In this document: positions 52,553 through 62,717 of the stretch, one piece after another | Layout of the letters: each line of letters begins with the position of its first letter | Position numbering within the stretch: the first letter of the stretch is position 1 | Assembly (NCBI RefSeq): GCF_009937975.1 | Contig: NZ_AP018441.1 | Location: 6,200,001-6,264,000 of the forward strand | Source of the DNA: Undibacterium sp. YM2 | Lineage (GTDB): Bacteria > Pseudomonadota > Gammaproteobacteria > Burkholderiales > Burkholderiaceae_D | Direction of reading: 5' to 3' | Length of the DNA: 64,000 bases | The notes under the pieces: model-generated | Seen by the model: only the letters and a program-made list of their open reading frames with translations | What the model was told of the DNA's origin: nothing | Databases searched by the model: none | Made by a program: the position numbers and the translations under genes

Positions 52553-53616
52553 ATGCTGAATATAGACAAGACCAAACCTGTCCTGGTGACTGGCGCTACC
52601 GGCTATGTCGCTGGGTGGATAGTGAAACGATTGCTGGAAGAAGGTGTGACCGTCCATGCTGCCGTCCGTAACCCCGGGGATGCAGCAAAACTTGCCCATC
52701 TGGACCAGATGGCTCTTAAATTGCCGGGCAGCATACGTTATTTCAAAGCTGACTTGCTTGACGAGGGGTCCTATGCAGAAGCCATGCAGGGATGCTCAAT
52801 CGTTTTTCATACTGCTTCCCCATTCAGGCTGGACGTCAGCGATGCCCAGAAGGATCTCGTCGATCCGGCAAAACTAGGGACACAAAATGTGCTGCAAACA
52901 GCCAGCAAAACCGCATCAGTAACACGCGTGGTGCTGACCAGCAGTTGTGCCGCCATTTATGGCGACTGTGCAGATGTTGCCAACACGCCCGGCCAGGTAT
53001 TGACCGAAGACATCTGGAATACCAGCTCTTCATTGCAACATGTACCCTATTCGTACTCTAAGACGGTAGCCGAACAGTTGGCATGGGAAATCGCGAAACA
53101 GCAGACCCGCTGGAGCCTGGTTGTCATCAACCCCAGCTTCATTCTTGGTCCCGGCTTGAGTACGCAAGCCACTTCTTCGGAAAGTTTCAATTTCGTCCGC
53201 CAGTTGGGGACGGGCACATGAAGGCCGGTATCCCCGATATAGGCTGTGGTGCCGTCGATGTGCGTGATGTGGCCGAAGCTCATCTGCGCGCTGCCTATCT
53301 GCCAGACGCCAAAGGACGCCATATCGTTTCAGGACATGACAGCTCGCTGCCCATGATAGCCCAGGGCCTGCTGCCGAAATACAATGCCTACCCGGTACCG
53401 CGCCGCATCCTGCCAAAATGGCTGGTCTGGCTGGTCGCGCCTCTTGCTGACAAAAGCATCACGCGCAAAATGATCTCCAGAAATGTTGCTTATGCCTGGC
53501 GGGCAGACAATGGCAAGAGCATCCGCGAGCTTGGGATGTCTTACCGTCCCTTGCAAGTTACAATTCAGGATATGTTTCAGCAAATGATAGACAGTGGGCA
53601 GATTCCCAAGCCTTGA
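52553..53616 (+). pseudogene. Frameshifted NAD-dependent epimerase/dehydratase (SDR family)
   Basis: The first frame (52553-53221) encodes a Rossmann SDR N-terminus: VTGATGYVAGWIVKRLLEEG, FHTASPF, SSCAAIYG and the catalytic YSYSK. It resembles dihydroflavonol reductase-like extended SDRs. It ends in FNFVRQLGTGT, then a stop at 53219. The rest continues in the next frame as HMKAGIPDIGCGAVDVRDVAEAHL to a stop at 53616. Adding one G to the run at 53206-53209 joins the two as RQLGDGHMKAG, giving a protein of about 354 residues. Real frameshift or assembly error cannot be told apart here. An AraC regulator gene follows 31 bases later. Confidence 0.78.
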
Positions 53617-53647
53617 GCGTCAACCTTAGCAGGGTGAACTGAAAAAA

Positions 53648-54664
53648 ATGAAGAGAGCGACCCATTTCTCTGTCCAGCCTGGCTGGCGACTGCTGCTCAG
53701 CGACATGGGTCTCAACCCCGATCACTTGCTGCGTCTGGCGCAGTTGCCGGCAGACCTGTTTACGCGCAAGGACAGCACGATTACTGCAGCCCAGTATTTC
53801 GGCTTGTGGCAAGCCATAGAGACCTCGGCTGGAGTAGCATCACTGCCGCTGCTGGTTGGCGCGGCCATCTCGGTTGAAGCATTTGACCCACCGATTTTCG
53901 CGAGCTTGTGCAGCCCCAACCTCAATGTCGCCATGCAGCGCTTGTCTGCATTCAAGAAGCTGGTCGGGCCAATGACACTGAACGTGCAGGCCGGGCAGGC
54001 CAAAACTGTCATTACGCTGGAGTGCTATGGCAATGAAGGCCATATTCCCAAGAGTCTGGCGATGACAGAGCTGGTCTTTCTCACGCAACTCATTCGCCTG
54101 GGCACACGCTACCGTGTCATTCCGCTGGAGGTGATGCTGCCGGAGGTGCCCGCAAACCTGGACGACTATGCCGCATACTTTGGCCTCCCGCCAAAAAAAG
54201 GGGCACTCATAAGGCTGACATTTTCTGCCCAGGATGCAGCCAGACCCTTCCTGACTGCCAATGAAGCCATGTGGGGATATTTCGAGCCGGGTTTGCGCAA
54301 GCGTCTATCGACACTTGATGCGACGGCAAAGATCAGTGAGCGTGTCAGGGCAGTATTGCTGGAGGGATTACCAGCAGGTGAATATTCGATAGAGTCGGTT
54401 GCCAGACATCTGGCCCTCAGCAAGCGTAGCCTGCAGCGGCAACTGAGTGAAGAATCCACCAGTTTCAAGGACATACTCAATGCCACGCGCCAGCAACTGG
54501 CGCTGCATTATCTGAGCACTGCCTCTGTTTCTCAGGGAGAAATTGCTTACCTCCTGGGATTTCAGGAAGTGAATTCCTTTATCAGGGCATTTAAGGACTG
54601 GACAGGTAATACCCCTGCAGCCTACCGGCATGACTTGAATGACCTGGTCAACACCGTGCATTGA
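53648..54664 (+). CDS. AraC family transcriptional regulator
   Basis: A 338-residue regulator with an N-terminal arabinose-binding-like domain (PF12625 style, FGLWQAIETSAGVASLPLLV) and a C-terminal double helix-turn-helix: VARHLALSKRSLQRQLSEES and GEIAYLLGFQEVNSFIRAFK, then TGNTPAAYR. Layout and length match the regulator at 36401-37423, a distant paralogue. It is probably co-transcribed with the SDR gene and may control it. A few in-frame Met codons are possible; the one listed has no strong ribosome site. Confidence 0.87.
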   Translation: MKRATHFSVQPGWRLLLSDMGLNPDHLLRLAQLPADLFTRKDSTITAAQYFGLWQAIETSAGVASLPLLVGAAISVEAFDPPIFASLCSPNLNVAMQRLSAFKKLVGPMTLNVQAGQAKTVITLECYGNEGHIPKSLAMTELVFLTQLIRLGTRYRVIPLEVMLPEVPANLDDYAAYFGLPPKKGALIRLTFSAQDAARPFLTANEAMWGYFEPGLRKRLSTLDATAKISERVRAVLLEGLPAGEYSIESVARHLALSKRSLQRQLSEESTSFKDILNATRQQLALHYLSTASVSQGEIAYLLGFQEVNSFIRAFKDWTGNTPAAYRHDLNDLVNTVH

Positions 54665-55512
54665 GTTTGCAAGAGTACCGGTTGGATTGACAAATCTGCC
54701 CGAAGTATCAAATGCTCCCATAGGCTTGCCGCCTCCACAATTGCTGAGACAGGCCACACATTATTGACTAAGCATGTGCGGGATTTGCTGGCTTTTTGGT
54801 GACTTATTGCCAATTTAAGCACGCGTATTCCAATTTGATGACGGTGACTAGGGAAAGAAAGTTGTTACTAAAACACATAACATTTTATGCCTGAAGCATA
54901 ACGTGTTGTCATTAAGAGACAGCTCAAGTAATTGAATGAAGCTCTCTATAGTACTTGTCGGAAAGATTGTTCCGTTTCTCAAATTGCTGAAATCAGTCGA
55001 AATTGTACATACAAATTTCAGATGATGAAAAAAGCAAGGGCATTTAAAGTCCAAAATGGTGCAAGGTCTATAAACGCCCATTTTTTATCCTGTCATTTCA
55101 GGTTTTAGCCGCGTGCAAATTCTTGGATATGAATAATTGGCTAAATTAAATATAAATATCGCAGGCCGACGTTATTACACAACAGTTGATCTTGCGTAAA
55201 TTTATGACATGCACATTTTTAACAATTTCACTTAAAGGCAAGAAAATTTACGTTTTCCAAACGAAATGAGCGGTCTTGACATCAAAGTTTTCAAATGGTT
55301 CCATGACAAGGAGATTTTTTTTCGGAAAATGCGGCGGTAATTGAAACAGACAAATGATGAACAAATTGCGACGAATTGCTTTTGATCATTTTCCGGCAGA
55401 AAAAATCTAAAAAAGAAATCTGGCTGCTGTGGGCAAATAGGGGGTTCTGGTTACCAACCGGGATCTTGTCCAGGCAGCCTCGCTCATTAGTTACATTTTT
55501 GGGGGTTTAGTC
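54665..55512. other. Long noncoding interval upstream of the second TonB receptor
   Basis: This 848-base AT-rich stretch contains no convincing gene; a 77-codon minus-strand frame (54848-55081) looks random. It should hold the receptor promoter and perhaps a long leader. Confidence 0.6.
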
Positions 55513-58377
55513 ATGGTAGAAAAAATGTTGGCCCGATCAGTACGCCTGATGTTCCTGGGTGGTGTCGCGGTCGGTGCAGGTTTGCTGGCACAGCCAGCGA
55601 TGTCGCAAGACGTACAAAAAGTAGAAATTACCGGTTCCTCGATCAAACGGATAGCACAAGAAGGCGCATTGCCTGTGCAAACTCTGAGCCGTAAAGACAT
55701 CGAACAAAGCGGTGCAAATAATGTGGCCGACCTCGTCGCTGCCCTTCCTGCCATGCAGGGCTTTATCACTGCATCCACTTCCGTCAATGGTGGTGGTGCC
55801 GGTCGTCAGTCTGCCTCTATCCATGCAATCGGTACTGACTACACCCTGGTATTGTTGAATGGCCGCCGCATGGCGCCATATGGCACAGGTAGTGCCGTCA
55901 ACCTTGGCAGTATTCCTCTGTCTGCCGTTGAGCGCGTCGAGATCCTGACTGACGGTGCTTCCACATTGTATGGCTCTGATGCGATTGCCGGTGTCGTCAA
56001 CTTCATCCTCAAAAAGAACCAGACTGACCTGAATGTAGAAGCAACCCTGACCAGCCCGCAGCAAAGCGGTGGCCGTAGCGGTAACTTCTCTATTTCCAAA
56101 GGCTTTGGCGATCCTGAAAAAGACGGCTTCAATGTCTTGTTTGCCTATAGCCATGACGAACAAAAGCCGCTGGAAGCAACTCAGCGCAGCTTCGCCAATT
56201 CCGGCGTCCAGAAGTTCATGAAAGATGGCAAGATGTACGCCACCTGGCAAACCAGTATCAACTCGATACCTGCGAATGCCGATATCTATGATTCCAAGGG
56301 CAATAACGCAACCTTCTCGGTTGATCTGGTGAACACTGGCAAATGTAATGGCCCCAGCACTTTCGAGCGTGGTGGTGTTTGCCGTTATGACTATGCCTCT
56401 ACCGTACAATTGCTGCCAGAACTGAAACGTGACAGCTTCTTCGCTTCCGGTAACCTGAAGATAGGCAAGGACACTACCCTGTTCGGTGAACTGGTCATGT
56501 CCAACTTCTCCAACAAGGCACGCTATGCAGCGCCGGCCCAGCCTCTGACGACTTTCAGTACCGATCCGGTCACAGGTCAGAAGGTCATCAACCCGAATTA
56601 CATCGGTGCCTATAACAAATCCGTCGTACCACTGCTTGCAGGACAAGGTATCAATCCTGCTGATGTAACGGATGCATTCTTTTACTTCCGCGCACGTGAT
56701 GCAGGCGGCCGTGCCGACGACTATAAAACTGAGGCACGTCATCTGGTTCTGGGAATAGACAGCAACTATCTGGGCTGGGATTTGAGCGCCAGCTATACAC
56801 ACTCTGAGAATACAGAGAAAGATGACGCTGTTTCCGGTTACATGAGTGCTAACCGTTTTGATGCCCTGGTCAAATCCGGTGCTTATAACCCTTACATCGT
56901 CAATGCCAATGCATCTGCCATCCTGGCACCGGCAGTGTTGAACGAAAACCTCAGTGTCACCAAATCCAAGATTGATGTCCTGAGTGCTCACGCTTCCAAA
57001 GAGTTGTTTGATATGAGTGGCGGCAAGGCCCAACTGGGTCTGGGTGCGGATACCACCAAGCAGTCATTCAATGATGCGCCTAGCGAGCTGGTACAAGGCC
57101 CTGGCCCGCAACATCCGGCATGGACAGACGTGATCATCGGTGGTTCCACCGGTTCCCAGGGTCTGGTTGCTTCCCGCAAGAGCTGGGGTGCTTTCGGTGA
57201 GTTGCTGATGCCTGTCATCAAGAACATGGATGTCACAGCAGCTTTGCGTTATGACAGCTACGACGCCGTCAAGAAAGACAATGTCAGCTATGACGTCAAT
57301 GGCAATGCTTCCCAACCTGGTACCCAGGGTGTGTCGGTTTCCAAGGCAACCTACAAATTGTCTGCACGTTACCAGCCAGTCCAGAGCCTGATGCTGCGCG
57401 GCTCTTACGGTACAGGCTTCAAGGCACCTACACTGAATGATATTTCTGATCCATTGAAAAACGATGGTTCTTCGAACTTCTTCCCTTGCCCTATCACCAA
57501 GGCAACTGATCCACGTTTCCCATACTGCCGTGGCACGTCTGAATACGGTCTGTTGAAAAAAGGTAATCCAAGCACAGGTGCAGATGCACTGAAAGCAGAA
57601 GAATCCAAACAGGCAGCATTCGGTTTCCGCCTCGAACCAACCAGCAACCTGTCCCTGGGTCTGGACTGGTGGGATGTGAAACTGAAAAACCAGATCCAGA
57701 AATTGTCTCAGGATCTGATTTTCACGACACCTTCACTGGCTGATCAATACATTTCCCTGTACTACGATCCTATCCAGAAATCCAAAGTTCTGGTGGCAAA
57801 CCGTAGTCCTGTGAACCTGGCCAGCTCCCGTTATTCCGGTGTGGATTGGGATGCGACACTTAAATCAGCGACACCTATCGGCAAGCTGAGCGTGAACTGG
57901 TCCGGTACTTACATGCTGACAGCAGAAAAAGATGTGCCAGGTGCCAAGAAAGAAAGCAGCATAGGTCGTTTTGATTCTTATGATGATGTGACTTTCCGTA
58001 TCATTTCCAGGCTGGTCGCTTCCCTGAAAGTATCCGAGCAATACACCCATAGCGTCACCATGAACTACCGTTCCGGCTACCATGACAAAGTCGCATCTGC
58101 TGATGATGGCTATGTACGTTCCGTGAATGCCGATGGCAGCGTTGGTGGCTATGTCGATATGAACCGTGATGTCAGCAACTACACGACTTTTGATTATCAG
58201 CTCCAGGCCAAGCCTATGAAGAATCTGACGATCACTGGCGGTATCCGCAATTTGTTCAATGTCGATCCACCATTCACTATCCGTAACACCGGTGGTGGTA
58301 ATCAGGTTGGTTACGATGGTCGCTATACTGACCCTCTGGGCCGCACCTTCTATGTAACAGCGCAATACAAATACTGA
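55513..58377 (+). CDS. TonB-dependent outer-membrane receptor (second copy)
   Basis: A 954-residue receptor with a signal peptide (VRLMFLGGVAVGAGLLAQPA), the same mature N-terminus VQKVEITGSSIKR as the first receptor, a plug (DIEQSGANNVADLVAALPAM, DYTLVLLNGRRMAP, ERVEILTDGASTLYGSDAIA) and a barrel ending in TFYVTAQYKY. It is clearly related to the receptor at 49446-52226, but the barrel loops differ, so ligands probably differ. Large-ligand uptake is typical for this clade. GGGGG lies about 8 bases before the ATG. A perfect terminator follows. Confidence 0.92.
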   Translation: MVEKMLARSVRLMFLGGVAVGAGLLAQPAMSQDVQKVEITGSSIKRIAQEGALPVQTLSRKDIEQSGANNVADLVAALPAMQGFITASTSVNGGGAGRQSASIHAIGTDYTLVLLNGRRMAPYGTGSAVNLGSIPLSAVERVEILTDGASTLYGSDAIAGVVNFILKKNQTDLNVEATLTSPQQSGGRSGNFSISKGFGDPEKDGFNVLFAYSHDEQKPLEATQRSFANSGVQKFMKDGKMYATWQTSINSIPANADIYDSKGNNATFSVDLVNTGKCNGPSTFERGGVCRYDYASTVQLLPELKRDSFFASGNLKIGKDTTLFGELVMSNFSNKARYAAPAQPLTTFSTDPVTGQKVINPNYIGAYNKSVVPLLAGQGINPADVTDAFFYFRARDAGGRADDYKTEARHLVLGIDSNYLGWDLSASYTHSENTEKDDAVSGYMSANRFDALVKSGAYNPYIVNANASAILAPAVLNENLSVTKSKIDVLSAHASKELFDMSGGKAQLGLGADTTKQSFNDAPSELVQGPGPQHPAWTDVIIGGSTGSQGLVASRKSWGAFGELLMPVIKNMDVTAALRYDSYDAVKKDNVSYDVNGNASQPGTQGVSVSKATYKLSARYQPVQSLMLRGSYGTGFKAPTLNDISDPLKNDGSSNFFPCPITKATDPRFPYCRGTSEYGLLKKGNPSTGADALKAEESKQAAFGFRLEPTSNLSLGLDWWDVKLKNQIQKLSQDLIFTTPSLADQYISLYYDPIQKSKVLVANRSPVNLASSRYSGVDWDATLKSATPIGKLSVNWSGTYMLTAEKDVPGAKKESSIGRFDSYDDVTFRIISRLVASLKVSEQYTHSVTMNYRSGYHDKVASADDGYVRSVNADGSVGGYVDMNRDVSNYTTFDYQLQAKPMKNLTITGGIRNLFNVDPPFTIRNTGGGNQVGYDGRYTDPLGRTFYVTAQYKY

Positions 58378-58911
58378 TACGCCAATTTCAGTCATAAAAA
58401 AACCCGGACTTGTCCGGGTTTTTTTTCAAATTTTTACTATTTGGCAGAAATCCTGAAAATAAATTTTCTTTCTTTAACGAAATTTTTCCTTCTATTTCAG
58501 AGACATGATGATTTTTCAATAAAGCGATATTGCCATGGAGAAATCGTGAAATTTGTGAACAAAATTCAGTCGTCGGACAACTGCGGCAAGTATAGTTAAG
58601 CTGCATAAAAAATAAGCAAACTTTTATACCTGTCTAAATGGAAATAAATTGCGGCTTGTAGTCAGTTTCTTGAGCGAAAACGCACGCAAAAAGCCCTTGC
58701 TACCGAGCAAAATTCGAGTATATTTCTAACTTTATCTATTGCTTTTCCGCTGAATAAGCATCGTACTTTCAATAAATGCACGCTATATCATGCATTAATA
58801 AGATAAAGTAGCCTGATGGTAATTTTTCCGGCAATGATAAGCAAGTGAAGTAGTAATTTGTAACATCTTTGTTCCCATCTTCCTCAACCATTTTTCACAC
58901 CAGCCAAGCAA
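58378..58911. other. Noncoding interval between the receptor and the chemotaxis gene
   Basis: 534 AT-rich bases. Apart from the terminator at its start, I see no gene. The chemotaxis gene promoter must lie here; no sigma-28-type pair is clear by eye. Confidence 0.55.
58395..58426. terminator. Rho-independent terminator of the second TonB receptor gene
   Basis: AACCCGGAC pairs with GTCCGGGTT around TT, with A and T runs on both sides. Confidence 0.92.
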
Positions 58912-60666
58912 ATGAATTTATCAAAAATGACCGTAAGTAGGCGTCTGGGACTGGGCTTTGCTCTGGTTTTGACGTTTTTAATTGCCGTGACCATCGTCGG
59001 CATTTCAAGAATGTCCCAGATTCAGGGGCGACTGGAGAAGATAGTGAATGTCAGCAATGCCGAGACCCGTCTGGCATTGGATATGCGTGCGATCGTATAT
59101 GACCGCATGGTGTCTTTGCGTAACCTGACTCTGTTGAATGATGCGGGAGACATGGAGCCCGAACTGAAAAAGATTGCCGAACAATCCAAACAGTATGCGG
59201 CAGCTGACGAAAAGTTGAGCAAAATGGCAACTGAAGACGGCAATGCCTCTGGCGAGAAAAAAACCTTGCTGGCGAAGCTGAAGGAAGCAGAAACTGCTGC
59301 TGCCGCCTTGCCAGCCAAAGCGCAGGAACTGGGCCTGGCGAATAATGCCGAGGCTGCGACCATCACCCTGATCAAGAAACTGCGCCCGGTACAGAAAAAA
59401 TGGCTGGATACGCTGGATGAACTCGTTGCACTGGAAGACAAGCTCAACACTCAGACGGCAGAAGAAGCAAGTTCGGCATTTAAAGCTGCGACCAGCATGA
59501 TGAGCATACTGGGCGCTCTCGCCGTCGCTGCTGGCATCTTTGCTGCATTCATGATCAGCCGCAGCTTGCTCAGGCAACTCGGCGGTGAGCCAGATTATGC
59601 TGCCACTATTGCTGGCCAGATTGCTGCCGGTGACCTGACTGCACCTATCAATCTGAAATCTGGTGATGCAGACAGCCTGCTGTATGAAATGAAAAACATG
59701 CGCGACAGCCTGGTGAACATCGTTGCGCAGGTACGCAATGGTACTGACACTATCGCCACGGCATCGAGTGAAATCACGACGGGCAACCTGGATTTGTCCT
59801 CCCGTACCGAGCAGCAGGCCAGCTCGCTGGAAAAAACTACCTCATCGATGAAAGAACTGACCACTACGGTCAAACAAAATGCCGACAATGCGCGTGAAGC
59901 CAATCAACTGGCAGCCTCCGCATCTGAAGTGGCGCGCCAGGGTGGTGTTGTGGTGGCCCAGGTGGTTGATACCATGGGTTCCATTAATGAATCATCGAAG
60001 AAAATTGTCGATATCATCAGCGTCATTGACGGCATCGCTTTCCAGACCAATATCCTGGCCTTGAATGCTGCGGTAGAAGCTGCCCGCGCCGGTGAACAGG
60101 GCCGTGGTTTTGCCGTGGTTGCGGCAGAAGTGCGTAATCTCGCACAACGCAGCGCTGCAGCCGCCAAAGAAATCAAGACACTGATCGGTACCTCGGTCGA
60201 GAAAGTCGAAATCGGTACCAAGCTGGTTGGCCAGGCAGGTGTCACGATAGACCAGGTAGTCTCCAGTGTTAAACATGTGACCGACATCATTGCCGAAATC
60301 AGTGCAGCGAGCCAGGAGCAAAGCGTGGGCATTGAGCACGTCAATCACGCCATCATAGAAATGGATGGCATGACACAGCAAAATGCCGCCCTGGTTGAAC
60401 AGGCTGCCGCCGCAGCCCAAAGCCTGCAAGACCAGGCTTCTGAACTGGCGAAAGTGGTCAGCGTCTTTAAATTGCATGCTGGTGAACGCAGCCAGTACAT
60501 TGCCCCTCCGGCAACACCTGCTCCGGCACCCGTGCGCCGTGTTGAACCTGTGGCTTCCATCAAAACCAAAGCCAGAAGTAGCGCAGTCAAATCTTTACCC
60601 GCAGCCAAGGCAGCACCCAAAAAAGCAGCTGCCGCAAACAGCGCTGATGAATGGGAAGAATTTTGA
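58912..60666 (+). CDS. Methyl-accepting chemotaxis protein
   Basis: A 584-residue chemoreceptor. Order: membrane helix ([20 protein letters not shown]), a periplasmic four-helix-bundle sensor (about 35-190, MCP-type 4HB), second helix ([20 protein letters not shown]), HAMP, and the cytoplasmic signalling hairpin with the conserved tip ([20 protein letters not shown]) that contacts CheA/CheW. A Lys/Ala/Pro-rich flexible tail ends in EWEEF, matching the xWxxF pentapeptide that docks CheR. The ligand is unknown. It is alone, with no other che genes here. Confidence 0.95.
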   Translation: MNLSKMTVSRRLGLGFALVLTFLIAVTIVGISRMSQIQGRLEKIVNVSNAETRLALDMRAIVYDRMVSLRNLTLLNDAGDMEPELKKIAEQSKQYAAADEKLSKMATEDGNASGEKKTLLAKLKEAETAAAALPAKAQELGLANNAEAATITLIKKLRPVQKKWLDTLDELVALEDKLNTQTAEEASSAFKAATSMMSILGALAVAAGIFAAFMISRSLLRQLGGEPDYAATIAGQIAAGDLTAPINLKSGDADSLLYEMKNMRDSLVNIVAQVRNGTDTIATASSEITTGNLDLSSRTEQQASSLEKTTSSMKELTTTVKQNADNAREANQLAASASEVARQGGVVVAQVVDTMGSINESSKKIVDIISVIDGIAFQTNILALNAAVEAARAGEQGRGFAVVAAEVRNLAQRSAAAAKEIKTLIGTSVEKVEIGTKLVGQAGVTIDQVVSSVKHVTDIIAEISAASQEQSVGIEHVNHAIIEMDGMTQQNAALVEQAAAAAQSLQDQASELAKVVSVFKLHAGERSQYIAPPATPAPAPVRRVEPVASIKTKARSSAVKSLPAAKAAPKKAAAANSADEWEEF

Positions 60667-60795
60667 TATCGCTGATTTTCAGTGGCCTGACATCAATCAG
60701 CGCTGCTGAAAACCGCAATTGTTGCGAATAGTGTCTAGCCTTGAAATCTGTTGGAAGTTTTTTATACTGAATAGAAAATGCATAAGAAGAGTCCT

Positions 60796-61140
60796 ATGAA
60801 ACCACAAATATCCTTACTCATCTCATCCTTGTTGTTATGTGCCAGTGCCTCCGTCATGGCCGCAGAAACTGCTCCTGTCATGGACAGCAAGTCCTGCGAA
60901 CCACCCAAGTATCCAAAAGCAGCACTGATGAATGAAGAAACCGGCACTGTCACCATGGGTTTCCTGATTGCGGCAGATGGCAAGGTCGTTGAATCCAAGG
61001 TCGAAAAATCCAGCGGCTCCAAGAGCCTGGACAAGGCAGCACTGACCGCCCTGAGTCAATGCAAATTCAAGCCAGGCACCAAGGATGGCAAAGCTGATCA
61101 ATTATGGGCCAAGGTTGATTTTGTCTGGAAGCTTGAGTAA
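60796..61140 (+). CDS. Small periplasmic TonB C-terminal-domain protein
   Basis: A 114-residue secreted protein (signal cleaved after VMA) with one TonB-C-like domain: SCEPPKYPKAALMNEETG, ADGKVVESKVEKSSGSKSLD and LSQCKFKPG. As in the paralogue at 20132-20470, the anchor helix and Pro-rich spacer of TonB are missing, and the two Cys residues are conserved. The ATG at 60796 is chosen because AAGAAGAG lies upstream; another in-frame ATG is at 60778. It is separated from the chemotaxis gene by 129 bases. Confidence 0.82.
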   Translation: MKPQISLLISSLLLCASASVMAAETAPVMDSKSCEPPKYPKAALMNEETGTVTMGFLIAADGKVVESKVEKSSGSKSLDKAALTALSQCKFKPGTKDGKADQLWAKVDFVWKLE

Positions 61141-61191
61141 TCAGTTTGAAGTTCAGTATCCTGATTAACTGAACAACAAACCAGAATATAC

Positions 61192-61235
61192 AAACAGGAA
61201 GGGGACACATGATCGTGTCCCCTTCCTGTTTTATG
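61192..61235. terminator. Very strong terminator between convergent genes
   Basis: A perfect 17-base stem (AAACAGGAAGGGGACAC / GTGTCCCCTTCCTGTTT) with a 6-base loop, near the ends of the TonB-C and MFS genes. Confidence 0.9.
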
Positions 61236-61345
61236 AATCAAGATTCTGAATCAAAATTTGAGAAGCACTCTGGCTGACAAATAAAATCGATTCTGAGGCT
61301 CTGCGAACTAGCAGGTTTTGAAACGGTAAATCTGTCCTTGCCAGT

Positions 61346-62566
61346 CTAGACGCGTCGTACCTCCCTGGGTAACAACGCAGCCACCACACCCAGTAGCGGC
61401 AGGTAGGCTATGGTCTGATAGACAAAGGCAATGCTGGTTCTGTCCGCAAAAATACCCAGCACCGCAGCACCCAGTCCACCCATGCCGAAGGCGAAACCGA
61501 AGAACAGGCCAGACACCATGCCCACCTTGCCCGGCATGAGTTCCAGCGCATACACCAGGATAGCGGAGAACGCTGAAGACAGCACCAGCCCGATCACAAT
61601 CGTCAGCGCCGTGGTCCAGAACAGATTGGCATACGGCAGCATCAGCGCGAACGGTGCTACACCCAGTATGGATACCCAAATGACAGGCTTGCGGCCTATG
61701 CGGTCACCGACAGGCCCACCCAGCACCGTACCCAGGGCAGAGGCAAACAGGAAGAAAAAAAGATGCAACTGCGCGTTCTGCACCGTCAGGCCAAAACGTT
61801 CCATCAGGTAGAAGGTGTAAAAACTGCTGATGCCCGCAACGTAGAAATACTTTGAAAAAATCAGTATCAGCAAGATCGCGATAGCACCTATGACCACCTT
61901 GCGGGAATACGGTGCCACGTTGACAGGTTTCCTGCTACCAGCAGAGGCAATGTGGTGTGCTGCATACCAGCGGCTCACTTGTAGCAGCAGTCCTATGCCC
62001 AGTATGGCGGCCAGTCCGAACCAGGCCACACTGCGCTGACCATAAGGCACGATCACGATGGCCGCCAGCAATGGTCCTATGGCCGTACCCATATTGCCAC
62101 CGACCTGGAACACCGACTGGGCAAACCCATGCTGCCCGCCCGAAGCCAGTCGTGCAATGCGGGAAGATTCAGGATGGAAGATGGACGATCCTATGCCGAC
62201 AAAGGCGGCGGCCAGCAGCACGAAGCCAAAGCTGGGGGCAAAGGCCAGCAGTATCAGGCCGATCAATGTTGATGTCATGCCGAAAGGCAGTGAATATCGT
62301 TGTGGCCGGCGGTCGGTAAAAACACCCACCAGCGGTTGCAGCAGCGAAGCCGTCAACTGATAGGTCAGGGTGATCAGCCCTACCTGGCTGAAGCTCAGCG
62401 AGAACTCACCCTTCAGGATAGGATACATCGCCAGTATCAGCGACTGCATCATGTCGTTGATCATGTGCGCACTGCTGATGGCACCCAGGATGCCAAAAGC
62501 AGGTTTGTTCTTTGCCGGGAGTGCGGTGGGCCCGCTGGTGTCAGATGCTGTTGCAGAAATTGTCAT
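61346..62566 (-). CDS. MFS transporter, fosmidomycin-resistance (Fsr) type
   Basis: A 406-residue 12-helix major facilitator. The N-terminus PAFGILGAISSAHMINDMMQ and QVGLITLTYQLTASLLQPLVG match the Fsr subfamily, whose founding member exports fosmidomycin. Motif A is varied (FTDRRPQ), and GNMGTAIGPLLAAIVIVPYG follows. The ATG at 62566 aligns with family starts; the open frame extends 58 codons further with no homology. A divergent AraC regulator lies 151 bases away and likely controls it. Confidence 0.9.
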   Translation of the reverse strand: MTISATASDTSGPTALPAKNKPAFGILGAISSAHMINDMMQSLILAMYPILKGEFSLSFSQVGLITLTYQLTASLLQPLVGVFTDRRPQRYSLPFGMTSTLIGLILLAFAPSFGFVLLAAAFVGIGSSIFHPESSRIARLASGGQHGFAQSVFQVGGNMGTAIGPLLAAIVIVPYGQRSVAWFGLAAILGIGLLLQVSRWYAAHHIASAGSRKPVNVAPYSRKVVIGAIAILLILIFSKYFYVAGISSFYTFYLMERFGLTVQNAQLHLFFFLFASALGTVLGGPVGDRIGRKPVIWVSILGVAPFALMLPYANLFWTTALTIVIGLVLSSAFSAILVYALELMPGKVGMVSGLFFGFAFGMGGLGAAVLGIFADRTSIAFVYQTIAYLPLLGVVAALLPREVRRV

Positions 62567-62717
62567 GGAGATGGCTTTCACTTTAGAATGGAAGCGGCCC
62601 GCCGTCTGTGAAGCAGGGCCGTCTGCACCGGTGCCTTGAGTCCGGTATGGCAGAATTATCCTGTGTACCGCGTAGCCTGTCTCGCGCCAATCCGCCAACA
62701 ACCCTTGAGAAAAGGAC

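Noticed and set aside
54848..55081. 77-codon minus-strand frame in the receptor upstream gap
   Set aside because: Biased composition with no family features and no convincing start.
55537..57033. 498-codon minus-strand frame inside the second TonB receptor gene
   Set aside because: Same reasoning: shadow of a real gene, with no recognisable domain.
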